A DNA stretch of 64,000 bases from Novosphingobium sp. CF614. GTDB taxonomy: Bacteria; Pseudomonadota; Alphaproteobacteria; Sphingomonadales; Sphingomonadaceae. Below are positions 1-7,849 of the stretch, one piece after another. Numbering within the stretch: position 1 is the first letter of the stretch; every line of letters begins with the position of its first letter. The stretch spans positions 35,681-99,680 of the forward strand of contig NZ_FOOR01000012.1 in assembly GCF_900113255.1 (NCBI RefSeq). The letters run 5' to 3'. Made by a program: the position numbers and the translations under genes. A model generated the notes under the pieces. It worked only from the letters and a program-made list of their open reading frames with translations, was not told the origin of the DNA and did not search any database.

Positions 1-60
1 ATGGCGGGCGCGCCGGGGAATTCGATTGACAGGAAACCCGCGGCGGCGGGAAATGGGGCG

Positions 61-636
61 ATGAAGGACTATTCCCGGCTGTTCGCGCGCACCATCCGCC
101 ACACCTTCGACTTCACCGGCCGCTCGGCGCGCAGCGAATTCCTGGTCTACATCGTGCTGTCGCAGGTCATGGTCGTGCTGGTGGGCTGGCCGGTGGGCTG
201 GTTCGCGCCGGAGGAGACCGAGGGCTGGGTTCGCTTCGCGATCCAGTTCGCGACGGTAATTCCGGCCTTTGCGCTGGTGGTGCGGCGACTTCACGATTTC
301 GGCCGCGACGGGCGATGGAGCCTGATCCTGCTGGCGGTGGCGCTGCGCACGTTCGCGCTCGACCTGCTAGGCCTCATTGCCGGCTGGAGTGCACGCAGCA
401 TGGTCGAAAGCCCGCTCGCCTACGTGGACTGGCTGCTGTTTCCGCCTTTCCTGCTGCTTTACCTGCTCCTGCTGGCGGCACCGGGAACGAAGGGCGGCAA
501 TCGCTATGGCTCCGATCCGCGCGAGGCGCCGGCTTCGGACGGCAAGACGGCGGGCCCGGACGGTTCCGGGCCGGCCGCTCAGGACATCGGCGGGTTCATA
601 CCAAATCTCTTTGAGCGCGACTCCATCTCCCCCTAG
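61..636 (+). CDS. DUF805 family inner membrane protein
   Basis: Small integral membrane protein of the DUF805 family, function unknown. The family signature is visible: a conserved N-terminal FDFTGRSARSEF segment, hydrophobic segments at about residues 27-45, 60-75, 88-105 and 118-140, an internal RRLHDFGRDGRW motif and a C-terminal G-NRYGSDP motif before a low-complexity Gly/Ala/Pro tail. An in-frame ATG occurs at base 1 of the window, but the extra 20 residues are Gly/Ala/Pro-rich and unlike the family, so the ATG at 61 (191 aa) is preferred. The gene could still begin outside the window. Confidence 0.75.
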   Translation: MKDYSRLFARTIRHTFDFTGRSARSEFLVYIVLSQVMVVLVGWPVGWFAPEETEGWVRFAIQFATVIPAFALVVRRLHDFGRDGRWSLILLAVALRTFALDLLGLIAGWSARSMVESPLAYVDWLLFPPFLLLYLLLLAAPGTKGGNRYGSDPREAPASDGKTAGPDGSGPAAQDIGGFIPNLFERDSISP

Positions 637-663
637 CCTTCGTCGCCCGCGAGGCGGCGAAGG
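637..663. repeat. Short hairpin repeat, possible terminator
   Basis: 11-base arms (637-647 and 653-663) around a 5-base loop directly after the DUF805 stop codon. The arms carry the core CTTCGNCGCC/GGCGGCGAAG that also forms the much longer hairpin at 12918-12960. It lies between two convergent genes, so it may act as a bidirectional terminator; no T-run follows. Confidence 0.5.
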
Positions 664-699
664 GAAAGGAACAGGAATTCCGATCCGCGAAACCTGGTA

Positions 700-2106
700 T
701 CAATCCCCCGTCAGAATCCGGTCGACCAGTTCCTTCACCGTCGGCGTGAAGCCGTTGGAATAGAACGGGTCCTGCTTGAACTGGAAAGCCGCGTGGCCGG
801 CGAACATCAGGTTGTTCTCCACCGAGCCGCCATGGGCGATGTCCTGCAAGGTCTTCTGGATGCAGAAGCTGCGCGGATCGGCGAGGCGGCCGGTGGTGTA
901 GTCGTCATGGTCCTTCCATGACGAGAAACCGCAGTGAGACAGGCAGCCCATGCAATCGGCCTGGTCCTGGCGGATGAGGTCGCGCTCTTCGGGGGAGACG
1001 AAGATGATCGTGTCGTCCGGGGTGCGCAGGCCATCGGTGAAGCCCTGCCCCGACCATGAGCGCGCGCGCTCCAGATCCTTGGGCGTGACCCAGAAGTTCT
1101 TGCCCTTGATGCCGACATCGAGCCGCACGGTATGCTCGCCGGCTTCGACCTTGGAATAAGGAATCTGGCGCTCCGAACGGGCCTCCAGGTTGCCCAGGAA
1201 CGGATTGCGCACGGCCGAGGAATAGAAACCCGTCGGCGAAAAGCGATGGAGCAGCACGTCGCCCGGCTCGAGCGTTCGCAGCCTGTCCTTCCATTGCTGC
1301 GGGATCGGGCTTTCATGCGTGAGCAGCGGACGCGTGCCGAACTGGAAGGCGATCGCGCCCAGTTCCGCATTGTCGATCCAGTCGTTCCAGTCGCGCAGAT
1401 ACCATACGCCGCCGGCCATGATGATCGGCACCGCGTCCGATATGCCCTCCTTGCGCATGGTGTCGCGCAGCGCCTTGACGCGCGGATAGGGGTCTTCGGG
1501 CTTGAGCGGGTCTTCCGCGTTCGACAGGCCGTTATGCCCGCCCGCCAGCCAGGGGTCCTCATAGACCACGGCCGCCATCAGTTCCGAAACCTTGTGATAG
1601 GCGCGCTTCCACAAGGCGCGGAAGGCGCGCGCGGAGCTGACAATCGGCAGGTAATTGACGTTGAAGCGGGCCGCGATCTCCGAAAGCTTATAGGGCATGC
1701 CCGCGCCGCAGGTGACGCCGGTGACGAGACCCCGGGTCTTTTCCAGCACGCCTTCGAGCACCGCCTGCGCCCCGCCCATCTCCCACAGCACGTTGATGTT
1801 GATCGCGCCCTTGCCGCTGGCGATGTCATAGGCGCGGCGCACCTGCTCGACAGCGCCGTCGACCGCGTAGCGGATCAGTTCCTCGTGCCGTTCCTTGCGG
1901 GTCAGCGCGTTGTAGATCTGCGGGATGATCTTGCCTTCCGAGTCGTAGCTGTCGGCATTGACCGCGCTCACGGTGCCGATCCCGCCCGCCGCCGCCCAGG
2001 CGCCCGAACTCATGTGGTTCGTGGCGGATACACCCTTGCCACCCTCGATCAGCGGCCAGACTTCGCGACCGCCGTAGACTATCGGCTTGAGACCCTTGAA
2101 AACCAT
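700..2106 (-). CDS. Nitronate monooxygenase (2-nitropropane dioxygenase family)
   Basis: 468-residue FMN-dependent TIM-barrel protein of the 2-nitropropane dioxygenase/nitronate monooxygenase family, which oxidises alkyl nitronates; the physiological substrate is uncertain. The sequence opens with a conserved flavin-site region (HMSSGAWAAAGGIGTVSAVN), has a VTGVTCGAGMPYKL strand and an IIMAGGVWYLRDW segment where the phosphate of FMN would bind. The C-terminus has an unusual CMGCLSHCGFSSW cluster of three cysteines typical of the longer alphaproteobacterial branch. An open frame continues upstream to 2271, but the ATG at 2106 has a purine-rich AAAGAGAAT site and begins the conserved region. 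Confidence 0.8.
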   Translation of the reverse strand: MVFKGLKPIVYGGREVWPLIEGGKGVSATNHMSSGAWAAAGGIGTVSAVNADSYDSEGKIIPQIYNALTRKERHEELIRYAVDGAVEQVRRAYDIASGKGAININVLWEMGGAQAVLEGVLEKTRGLVTGVTCGAGMPYKLSEIAARFNVNYLPIVSSARAFRALWKRAYHKVSELMAAVVYEDPWLAGGHNGLSNAEDPLKPEDPYPRVKALRDTMRKEGISDAVPIIMAGGVWYLRDWNDWIDNAELGAIAFQFGTRPLLTHESPIPQQWKDRLRTLEPGDVLLHRFSPTGFYSSAVRNPFLGNLEARSERQIPYSKVEAGEHTVRLDVGIKGKNFWVTPKDLERARSWSGQGFTDGLRTPDDTIIFVSPEERDLIRQDQADCMGCLSHCGFSSWKDHDDYTTGRLADPRSFCIQKTLQDIAHGGSVENNLMFAGHAAFQFKQDPFYSNGFTPTVKELVDRILTGD

Positions 2107-2149
2107 ATTCTCTTTCGTCTTTCCCTTGGCGTTACGCGCGGCCCCGCGA

Positions 2150-2902
2150 TCAATCGTTCCTTTTCGGCGTATCGCCCGACATGCGACAAGGAGTGATGCT
2201 CGCTGGCGCCGGCCGCACCCCTGTGGCCTCGAACTGCGCATAATACCCCTGCAGTTCCGGCTTACGAACAAATTCCGTCAAACGAAAGCCCACCGCGCCC
2301 AATTCGCAGAAGAGAAGTGCCGGCGGAATGCCGTGCATGTCGGTCGGACGATCGACGTCCACCACGATCACCCGTCCGCCCGGGCGCAGCGCCGGACGCA
2401 GGCGCCACAGGAACGCATAGGGTTCCGACACTTCGTGATACATGTGGACCAGGAAGATGCGATCGAAACTGGCGGGCGGCAGGCTCGGATCGTCCTCGGT
2501 GCCGAGCTTGATCGAAACGTTCTCAAGCTGCTCGCGCATGATCCGCGTGCCCAGGCGCTCGGTGGCGGCCGGATTGATGTCCTCGGCCAGCACCCGGCCC
2601 TTGGCGCCGACGCGCTGCGCCAGCCGGACCGTGTAGTAGCCCTCGCCCGCGCCGATATCGGCCACGCTCATCCCGGGTTCGATACGCGCGAGGTCCATCA
2701 CGACATTCGCTTCGTTCATGCTGTCGCGCTGAGATTCGGAAGAAATGGTGTTTTCGGCGGCCCGGGAAACCGGCCGGTCCGCCGTCGGGAAATCGCGGGC
2801 GGTTTCGGGTCGCCCGTCGCCGGCGGGCCGCTGCTGGCAGCCGCAGAGCAGCAGGGTCACGGCAGCGGGAATGGCCAGGACGGGGCGGCGGGACGCAAGC
2901 AT
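2150..2902 (-). CDS. Lipoprotein-type class I SAM-dependent methyltransferase
   Basis: Predicted 250-residue methyltransferase. The N-terminus from the ATG at 2902 is a short basic stretch, a hydrophobic core and a lipobox-like LLLCGC, suggesting membrane anchoring after export. A Rossmann methyltransferase fold follows: motif I VADIGAGEGYYTVRLA (about residues 78-93), a DRIFLVHMYHEV motif III region and RPGGRVIVVDVDRP. The substrate is unknown. A 17-residue N-terminal extension is possible from an upstream start, but it would bury the signal peptide. It lies 43 bases upstream of the nitronate monooxygenase gene on the same strand, so co-transcription is possible. A secreted SAM-dependent enzyme is unusual because SAM is cytoplasmic. 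Confidence 0.65.
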   Translation of the reverse strand: MLASRRPVLAIPAAVTLLLCGCQQRPAGDGRPETARDFPTADRPVSRAAENTISSESQRDSMNEANVVMDLARIEPGMSVADIGAGEGYYTVRLAQRVGAKGRVLAEDINPAATERLGTRIMREQLENVSIKLGTEDDPSLPPASFDRIFLVHMYHEVSEPYAFLWRLRPALRPGGRVIVVDVDRPTDMHGIPPALLFCELGAVGFRLTEFVRKPELQGYYAQFEATGVRPAPASITPCRMSGDTPKRND

Positions 2903-2968
2903 GCGGCCCCTTAGCGCCTTGCCGGGCTCTTGGCAAAATCCAGGCTTCCTCACGGCGCCCGGGCCGCC

Positions 2969-4096
2969 TCAGTCGACGTCCTCGACCTCCACCTTCTCGC
3001 CCGTCACCCGCTGCGAGAGCGCGGCGGCCATGAAGGGATCGAGTTCGCCGTCCAGCACGTCGTCGGGCGAGGTCGACACCACGCCGGTGCGCAGATCCTT
3101 CACCTGCTGGTAGGGCTGCAGCACATAGGAGCGGATCTGGTGGCCCCAGCCGATGTCGGACTTCGACGCATGCTCGGCACTCGCCGCTTCCTCGCGCTTG
3201 CGCATCTCTTCCTCGAACAGCCGGGCCTTGAGCATGCCCATCGCGATTTCGCGGTTCTTGTGCTGCGAACGGTCGATCTGGCTGGCGACGACGATGCCGC
3301 TGGGCTGGTGCGTGATGCGCACCGCCGAATCGGTGGTGTTGACGTGCTGTCCGCCGGCCCCGGAAGCCCGGTAGGTATCGATCTTGAGGTCGGCCGGATT
3401 GATGTCGATCTCGAAGCTGTCGTCGATCACCGGGTAGACCCAGACGCTGGAGAAGCTGGTGTGCCGGCGTGCCGAGCTGTCGTAGGGGCTGATGCGGACC
3501 AGGCGGTGCACGCCGCTTTCGGTCTTGGCGTAGCCGTAAGCGTTCTCTCCCTTGATAAGGAGAGTGCAGCTCTTGATGCCGGCGGCCTCGCCCGCGTGGT
3601 AGTCGACCATTTCGACTTTGTAGCCCTTGCGCTCGGCCCAGCGGGTATACATGCGCTGGAGCATCTCGGCCCAGTCCTGGCTTTCGGTGCCGCCGGCCCC
3701 GGCATGGACTTCAAGGTAGGTGTCGTTGGCGTCGGCCTCGCCGGCGAGCAGCGCCTGGACCTTGTCGGCATCGGCCCGGTCGGCAAGCGCGGCGAGCGTG
3801 GCCAGCCCCTCGTTGACGGTGTCCTCGTCCCCTTCCATCTCGCCCAGTTCGACGAACTCGACGGCGTCCGCCATTTCCTGGCTGATCGAATTGACCGCGC
3901 CGATCGAGGCCTCGAGCCGGCGGCGTTCCTTCATGACCGCTTCGGCTTCCTTGGGTTTCTCCCACAGTGTGGGGTCTTCGACGCGCGCGTTCAGTTCGTC
4001 GAACCGGCGCAACGCGCGGTCCCAGTCGAGGAACTTGCGGACCAGCGCAAGGGCCTTTTCGATACGCACGATGTGGGCCTGCCCTTCGGCACGCAT
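2969..4096 (-). CDS. prfB: Peptide chain release factor 2
   Basis: Class I release factor that recognises UGA/UAA stop codons and triggers peptidyl-tRNA hydrolysis on the ribosome. 375 residues, usual for RF2. The catalytic GGQ lies at residues 248-250 (SGAGGQHVN), and the stop-codon recognition tripeptide region reads SPY at 203-205, where E. coli RF2 has SPF. The reading frame is continuous: there is no in-frame UGA near codon 25, so the programmed +1 frameshift that autoregulates E. coli prfB is absent. An ATG at 4096 is preceded by GGAG at suitable distance. Confidence 0.95.
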   Translation of the reverse strand: MRAEGQAHIVRIEKALALVRKFLDWDRALRRFDELNARVEDPTLWEKPKEAEAVMKERRRLEASIGAVNSISQEMADAVEFVELGEMEGDEDTVNEGLATLAALADRADADKVQALLAGEADANDTYLEVHAGAGGTESQDWAEMLQRMYTRWAERKGYKVEMVDYHAGEAAGIKSCTLLIKGENAYGYAKTESGVHRLVRISPYDSSARRHTSFSSVWVYPVIDDSFEIDINPADLKIDTYRASGAGGQHVNTTDSAVRITHQPSGIVVASQIDRSQHKNREIAMGMLKARLFEEEMRKREEAASAEHASKSDIGWGHQIRSYVLQPYQQVKDLRTGVVSTSPDDVLDGELDPFMAAALSQRVTGEKVEVEDVD

Positions 4097-4235
4097 GACG
4101 AAAACTCCAACGAAACAGCGGCCGCATCGATTAACGCGGCGACCTCGATTGTAAAGGGACCAGGCGAAATGGACTTCGCGCGGGAAACGACGCCCTTACC
4201 CGGCAAGGCCAGGAAGATTCAAGGGCGGCGTGACG

Positions 4236-4781
4236 TCAGCGCTTGGTCGCGAGTTTCCTCACCGCCGCCAGCGTCAGCTTCACGTGGTCACGGTAATCGA
4301 GGTCGGAATGGACCATGGTGATGATCCCGTCCCGCCCGATCACGTAGCTGGTGCGGTCGGTGAAACCCGAAGGCATCCCCGGACGACTGAGCGCGACGTC
4401 ATAGCCCTTGATGATGACCGGCGAGGCCACGCCGACGGCGAACTTGCTGCGGCAGGCCTCGGTCGAGAATTTCTGAAGCGTCGGCAGGTCGTCCGCCGAC
4501 ATGCCGATCACCGTGGCGCCCAGCGCGGCGAATTCGTCCGCCGCGTCGGCAAACGCGTGCGCCTCAAGCGTGCAGCCCTGGGTAAAGGCCTTGGGATAGA
4601 AATAAAGCACCACCGGGCCGCGCCGCAGGGCCCGCTGCAAGCTGAAACGCATCGCCTTGCCGCCGAGCGCCACCGACGTGCGAAACATCGGCGCCTTGGT
4701 TCCCACCGGCAGTTCGGCGAAACCCGCCGTCGGCAGCGACAGCGCGACCAGCGCGATCATCGGGGCAAGCAGCTTGTGCAT
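4236..4781 (-). CDS. Exported peroxiredoxin (AhpC/TSA, BCP-like)
   Basis: 181-residue thiol peroxidase that would reduce peroxides in the periplasm. Residues 1-22 form a cleavable signal peptide (hydrophobic core, cut near AGFAE). The peroxidatic cysteine is in the family motif YFYPKAFTQGCTLEA at about residue 70, followed by the GMSADDLPTLQKF region and a C-terminal RTSYVIGRDG strand. The thioredoxin-fold core is complete. It lies 139 bases upstream of prfB on the same strand with its own spacing, so an operon is not certain. Confidence 0.85.
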   Translation of the reverse strand: MHKLLAPMIALVALSLPTAGFAELPVGTKAPMFRTSVALGGKAMRFSLQRALRRGPVVLYFYPKAFTQGCTLEAHAFADAADEFAALGATVIGMSADDLPTLQKFSTEACRSKFAVGVASPVIIKGYDVALSRPGMPSGFTDRTSYVIGRDGIITMVHSDLDYRDHVKLTLAAVRKLATKR

Positions 4782-4844
4782 CAGCGCTGTCTGGACCGGC
4801 CGAAAACGATTGTCCAGCCGGGACGGACACTTACCCGCCGAACG

Positions 4845-5075
4845 CTACTCGATGTAGCCGAGCACCGTGCCGACTTCATAGGTTTCGCCGGTTTTCGCGA
4901 CGATCTTGAGCGTCCCGCTGGCGGGCGCTTCCACTTCGTTGGTCGACTTGTCGGCCTCGAGCGAGAACAGCGGCTGGCCCTCCGTCACTTGCTCGCCGTC
5001 CTTGGCGAGCCACTCGGCGACCTGGCCCTCGTTCATCGAGAAGCCGATTTTCGGGAGCAGGATTTCAACGGCCAT
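4845..5075 (-). CDS. Stand-alone lipoyl-domain protein
   Basis: 76-residue protein that is nothing but a biotinyl/lipoyl carrier domain. The modifiable lysine is in EADKSTNEVEAPASG, the DK-S/T type typical of lipoylated E2 proteins rather than the MKM of biotin carriers. In 2-oxoacid dehydrogenases this domain is the N-terminal part of E2; here there is no subunit-binding or catalytic domain. The ATG at 5075 begins the conserved MAVEILLPKIGFSMNEG; a GGAGG lies about 13 bases upstream. The open frame to 5177 has no domain character. No E1, E2 or carboxylase gene is adjacent, so its partner is unknown. Confidence 0.75.
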   Translation of the reverse strand: MAVEILLPKIGFSMNEGQVAEWLAKDGEQVTEGQPLFSLEADKSTNEVEAPASGTLKIVAKTGETYEVGTVLGYIE

Positions 5076-5289
5076 GGTTCTTAGAATCCTCCAATGATCG
5101 CCCGGCGCCATGGCTGGAAACAGCGGCGCCGCGGTTCGAAAGCCCTTGCTGACTAGCGCATACGCAGCGCCTGACAAGCCCCATGCGCGAGGATTCCGAT
5201 GGAGCGCAGCGCATCGGCCTAGGCCGTCGTCACCTGAGCATCCGGACCGCCGTTCCGCGCGCGGCGCAATCTCCGGATCGTTCGCCCCG

Positions 5290-6408
5290 TCACACCCGCA
5301 TCGGCATCAGCACGTAGAGCGCGGGGCTCTTCTCATCCTGGCGGATGAGCGTGGGCGCGCCGGCGTCGGCCAGGTGCATTTCCACCGTATCGCCATCGAT
5401 CTGGCCGAGAATGTCCTTGAGATAGTTCGCGTTGAAGCCGATCTCGAAACCTTCCGAGCCATATTGCGCCGGCACTTCCTCCGCCGCGGTGCCGTTGTCG
5501 GGCGAGGTGACCGAGAGCGTCACCTTGTCGTTTTCCAGCGACATCTTCACCGCCCGGGTCTTTTCGGTGGCGATCGTCGCCACGCGGTCCACGCCCTGGA
5601 AGAACGTGCGCGGATCGACCTTGAGCAGCTTGTCGTTGCCGGTGGGAATGACGCGGGTGTAGTCCGGGAACGTGCCGTCGATCAGCTTGCTGGTGAGCAC
5701 GACGCCGTTCTCCCCGCCCAGCGTGAAGCGGATCTTGCTCGCCGAAAGATCGACCAGCACGTTGGTGTCGAGCGCTTCTTCCAGCAGCTTGCGCAGTTCG
5801 GCGACGCACTTCCTCGGCACGATCACGTCGGGCATGCCCTGCGCGCCTTCGGGACGCGGCAGGGTGAACCGCGCGAGGCGGTGCCCGTCGGTGGCCGCCG
5901 CCTTCAGCTCGTCGTCCGAGACGTGCAGGAAGATGCCGTTGAGATAATAGCGCGTCTCCTCGGTCGAGATCGCGAAGCGGGTACGGTCGATCAACTGGGC
6001 CAGCGTGGCGGCCGGAATCTCGAACGAGGTCGGCAGTTCGCCTTCGGCGATCACGGGAAAATCGTCACGCGGCAGGGTCGGCAGCTGGAAGCGGCTGCGG
6101 CCCGCCTTCACCACCATGCGGTTGTCGGCGGAATCGAAGCTGACCTGGCTGCCTTCGGGCAGCTTGCGGGCAATGTCGAACAGCAGGTGCGCCGATACCG
6201 TGATCGCGCCGGCCTGGTCGACCGAGACCGCGCTCATCTTCTCCACGACCTGCAAGTCCAGGTCGGTCGCCATGATCCTTACGGAACCGCCGGCCGACGC
6301 TTCGATCAGCACGTTCGAGAGAATGGGAATGGTATTGCGCCGCTCGACCACGGACTGCACGTGGGACAGGCACCGCAGCAGCGTTGAACGTTCGATGGTG
6401 GCCTTCAT
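5290..6408 (-). CDS. dnaN: DNA polymerase III beta subunit (sliding clamp)
   Basis: 372-residue clamp that encircles DNA and tethers the replicative polymerase. The start MKATIERSTLLRCLSHVQSVVERRNTIPIL and the end ALYVLMPMRV are diagnostic. Three clamp domains of about 120 residues each are recognisable, with the TDGHRLA motif at the hydrophobic-cleft region around residue 170-178. Neighbours are not dnaA or recF, so this is a dispersed dnaN rather than a dnaA-dnaN origin region, as in several alphaproteobacteria. Confidence 0.96.
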   Translation of the reverse strand: MKATIERSTLLRCLSHVQSVVERRNTIPILSNVLIEASAGGSVRIMATDLDLQVVEKMSAVSVDQAGAITVSAHLLFDIARKLPEGSQVSFDSADNRMVVKAGRSRFQLPTLPRDDFPVIAEGELPTSFEIPAATLAQLIDRTRFAISTEETRYYLNGIFLHVSDDELKAAATDGHRLARFTLPRPEGAQGMPDVIVPRKCVAELRKLLEEALDTNVLVDLSASKIRFTLGGENGVVLTSKLIDGTFPDYTRVIPTGNDKLLKVDPRTFFQGVDRVATIATEKTRAVKMSLENDKVTLSVTSPDNGTAAEEVPAQYGSEGFEIGFNANYLKDILGQIDGDTVEMHLADAGAPTLIRQDEKSPALYVLMPMRV

Positions 6409-6597
6409 GACAGCCTCAGGTCCCCCTTGATAGGCCTAGGGATATACACGATCCCGAATTTCAGGACGAATATCTCTAGCGTGCGAAAGGCATGCGGCAA
6501 GCGCGTTGTGCGCGGAAATCCGCGAATCTGGGGATAACACCGGGTTTGGTGCATTGTCCCAAGCAGCCGCCGCCGGGGTCTCGCGCCGAGTCCCGCC

Positions 6598-7362
6598 TCA
6601 GACCATCACCATGCCGCCATTGACGTGGATCGTCTGGCCGGTGACATAGCCGGCTTCCTTGCTCGCCAGGAACACGGCGGCAGCGGCGATGTCCTCTCCC
6701 TCGCCCATGCGGCCCATGGGAATCCTGGCGTTGAGCGCCTCTTTCTGCGCATCGGGGAGCCCGTCGGTCATCGCGGTGCGGATGAAGCCGGGGGCGACGC
6801 AGTTGACGGTCACGCCCCGGCTGGCGAGTTCCTGCGCCAGGCTCTTGCTCATCGCGGTGATCCCGCCCTTGGCCGCGCAGTAGTTCACCTGCCCCGGATT
6901 GCCGGTGGTCCCGACGATCGAGGTGACGTTGATGATGCGGCCGAAGCGCGCCTTCATCATCGGCTTGGTCGCCGCGCGCATCAGGCGGAAAGTGGATTCC
7001 AGGTTCACCCGGATCACCGCGTCCCACTCCTCGTCCTTCATGCGCATCGCCAGGTTGTCGCGCGTGATGCCGGCGTTGTTGACGAGGATATCGAGCTTGC
7101 CGAGCGATTCGAGCGCGGCCGGCACCAGCTTTTCCACCTGCCCGGCGTCCGCAAGATCGCAGGCGATGGCGACGTGATCGACTTCCTGGAGATGCTGCGG
7201 GGTATGTTCGTCCAGTTCGTCCCGGAACACGCGCAGCTTGTCCCCATTCGAACCCGAAATCGCCAACCGCGCGCCCCGCGCCGCCAGAGCGCGGGCGATC
7301 GCGGAGCCGATCCCCCCGCTGGCGCCGGTCACCAGGGCAGTCATTCCGTGCAGGTCGAACAT
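6598..7362 (-). CDS. fabG: 3-oxoacyl-[ACP] reductase
   Basis: 254-residue short-chain dehydrogenase that reduces 3-oxoacyl-ACP with NADPH in fatty acid elongation. It shows the TGASGGIGSAIA cofactor loop, NNAGITRD, the catalytic serine in VTSIVGTTG and the YCAAKGG Tyr-Lys pair, and the FabG-type VNCVAPGFIRTAMT and C-terminal THVNGGMVMV region. The ATG at 7362 follows GGAG at 8 bases; an upstream frame to 7389 is discarded. fabD lies upstream on the same strand, but a GxxExxY gene with flanking inverted repeats is wedged between them. Confidence 0.92.
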   Translation of the reverse strand: MFDLHGMTALVTGASGGIGSAIARALAARGARLAISGSNGDKLRVFRDELDEHTPQHLQEVDHVAIACDLADAGQVEKLVPAALESLGKLDILVNNAGITRDNLAMRMKDEEWDAVIRVNLESTFRLMRAATKPMMKARFGRIINVTSIVGTTGNPGQVNYCAAKGGITAMSKSLAQELASRGVTVNCVAPGFIRTAMTDGLPDAQKEALNARIPMGRMGEGEDIAAAAVFLASKEAGYVTGQTIHVNGGMVMV

Positions 7363-7386
7363 CTGTTTACTCCGTAATTTCGGGAT

Positions 7387-7411
7387 CACGCAGAGACGCA
7401 GAGACGCGGAG
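7387..7411 (+). repeat. 25-bp inverted repeat, left arm
   Basis: Left arm of a perfect 25-base inverted repeat whose right arm is 7815-7839. The arm is built from a repeated ACGCAGAG unit. Together the arms frame the GxxExxY gene inside the fabD-fabG interval. I see the match directly; a role as an insertion boundary is inferred. Confidence 0.85.
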
Positions 7412-7413
7412 AG

Positions 7414-7806
7414 TCAATCCGGAGAGCGATAGTCATTCACGACTCGCCGGATGCCTTCCTTCATTGTAGCGCCAGCAAAATTGAGGAGCAGCCCCACCGG
7501 TTGACGGGTCAAACGCAAGTAAGTCAGCAATTGCTTGCCATGGGCCTTGCTCAATTGCTCGACGGACTTGATTTCGACGATTAGCCGATCATCGACAAGC
7601 ACATCGATCCGAAATGCGCCCGGGAACCGCATACCATCGAAATCGATGTCGATCGGCTTCTGCCGATCGACCTTGTAGCCCATGCGCTGCAAACTGGCCG
7701 CCAGGACGAGTTCATAGACGCTTTCCAGCAAGCCTGGTCCCAGTTCGCGATGAATGCGAATGGATGCATCGACGACATCGGCACTGACATGATCTATCGG
7801 TTTCAC
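7414..7806 (-). CDS. GxxExxY family protein
   Basis: 130-residue protein of the GxxExxY family, named for the motif seen here as GPGLLESVYE (residues 23-32). The fold is predicted to be related to PD-(D/E)XK nucleases: conserved FRIDVLVDDRLIVEIKSV supplies the D and E-x-K residues. Function unknown. The frame is open from a TTG at 7842, but the GTG at 7806 is preferred because GGAGGTGAT sits 7 bases upstream, and residues before it are encoded by the flanking repeat. The Shine-Dalgarno sequence is partly made by the last bases of the right repeat arm. It separates fabD from fabG. Confidence 0.82.
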   Translation of the reverse strand: MKPIDHVSADVVDASIRIHRELGPGLLESVYELVLAASLQRMGYKVDRQKPIDIDFDGMRFPGAFRIDVLVDDRLIVEIKSVEQLSKAHGKQLLTYLRLTRQPVGLLLNFAGATMKEGIRRVVNDYRSPD

Positions 7807-7814
7807 GGGATCAC

Positions 7815-7839
7815 CTCCGCGTCTCTGCGTCTCTGCGTG
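7815..7839 (-). repeat. 25-bp inverted repeat, right arm
   Basis: Exact reverse complement of 7387-7411. Its inner end supplies the GGAG of the ribosome binding site for the GxxExxY gene, so repeat and gene are physically coupled. Confidence 0.85.
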
Positions 7840-7849
7840 CAAATCTTTC

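Noticed and set aside
1132..2196. 354-codon plus-strand ORF opposite the nitronate monooxygenase gene
   Set aside because: Antisense shadow; repeated Arg/His/Asp/Val composition with no family features.
2969..4096. Programmed frameshift in prfB
   Set aside because: The frame is continuous from the ATG through the GGQ motif with no in-frame UGA near codon 25.
5290..6408. Replication origin near dnaN
   Set aside because: No dnaA, recF or DnaA-box cluster is adjacent; neighbours are a lipoyl protein and fabG.
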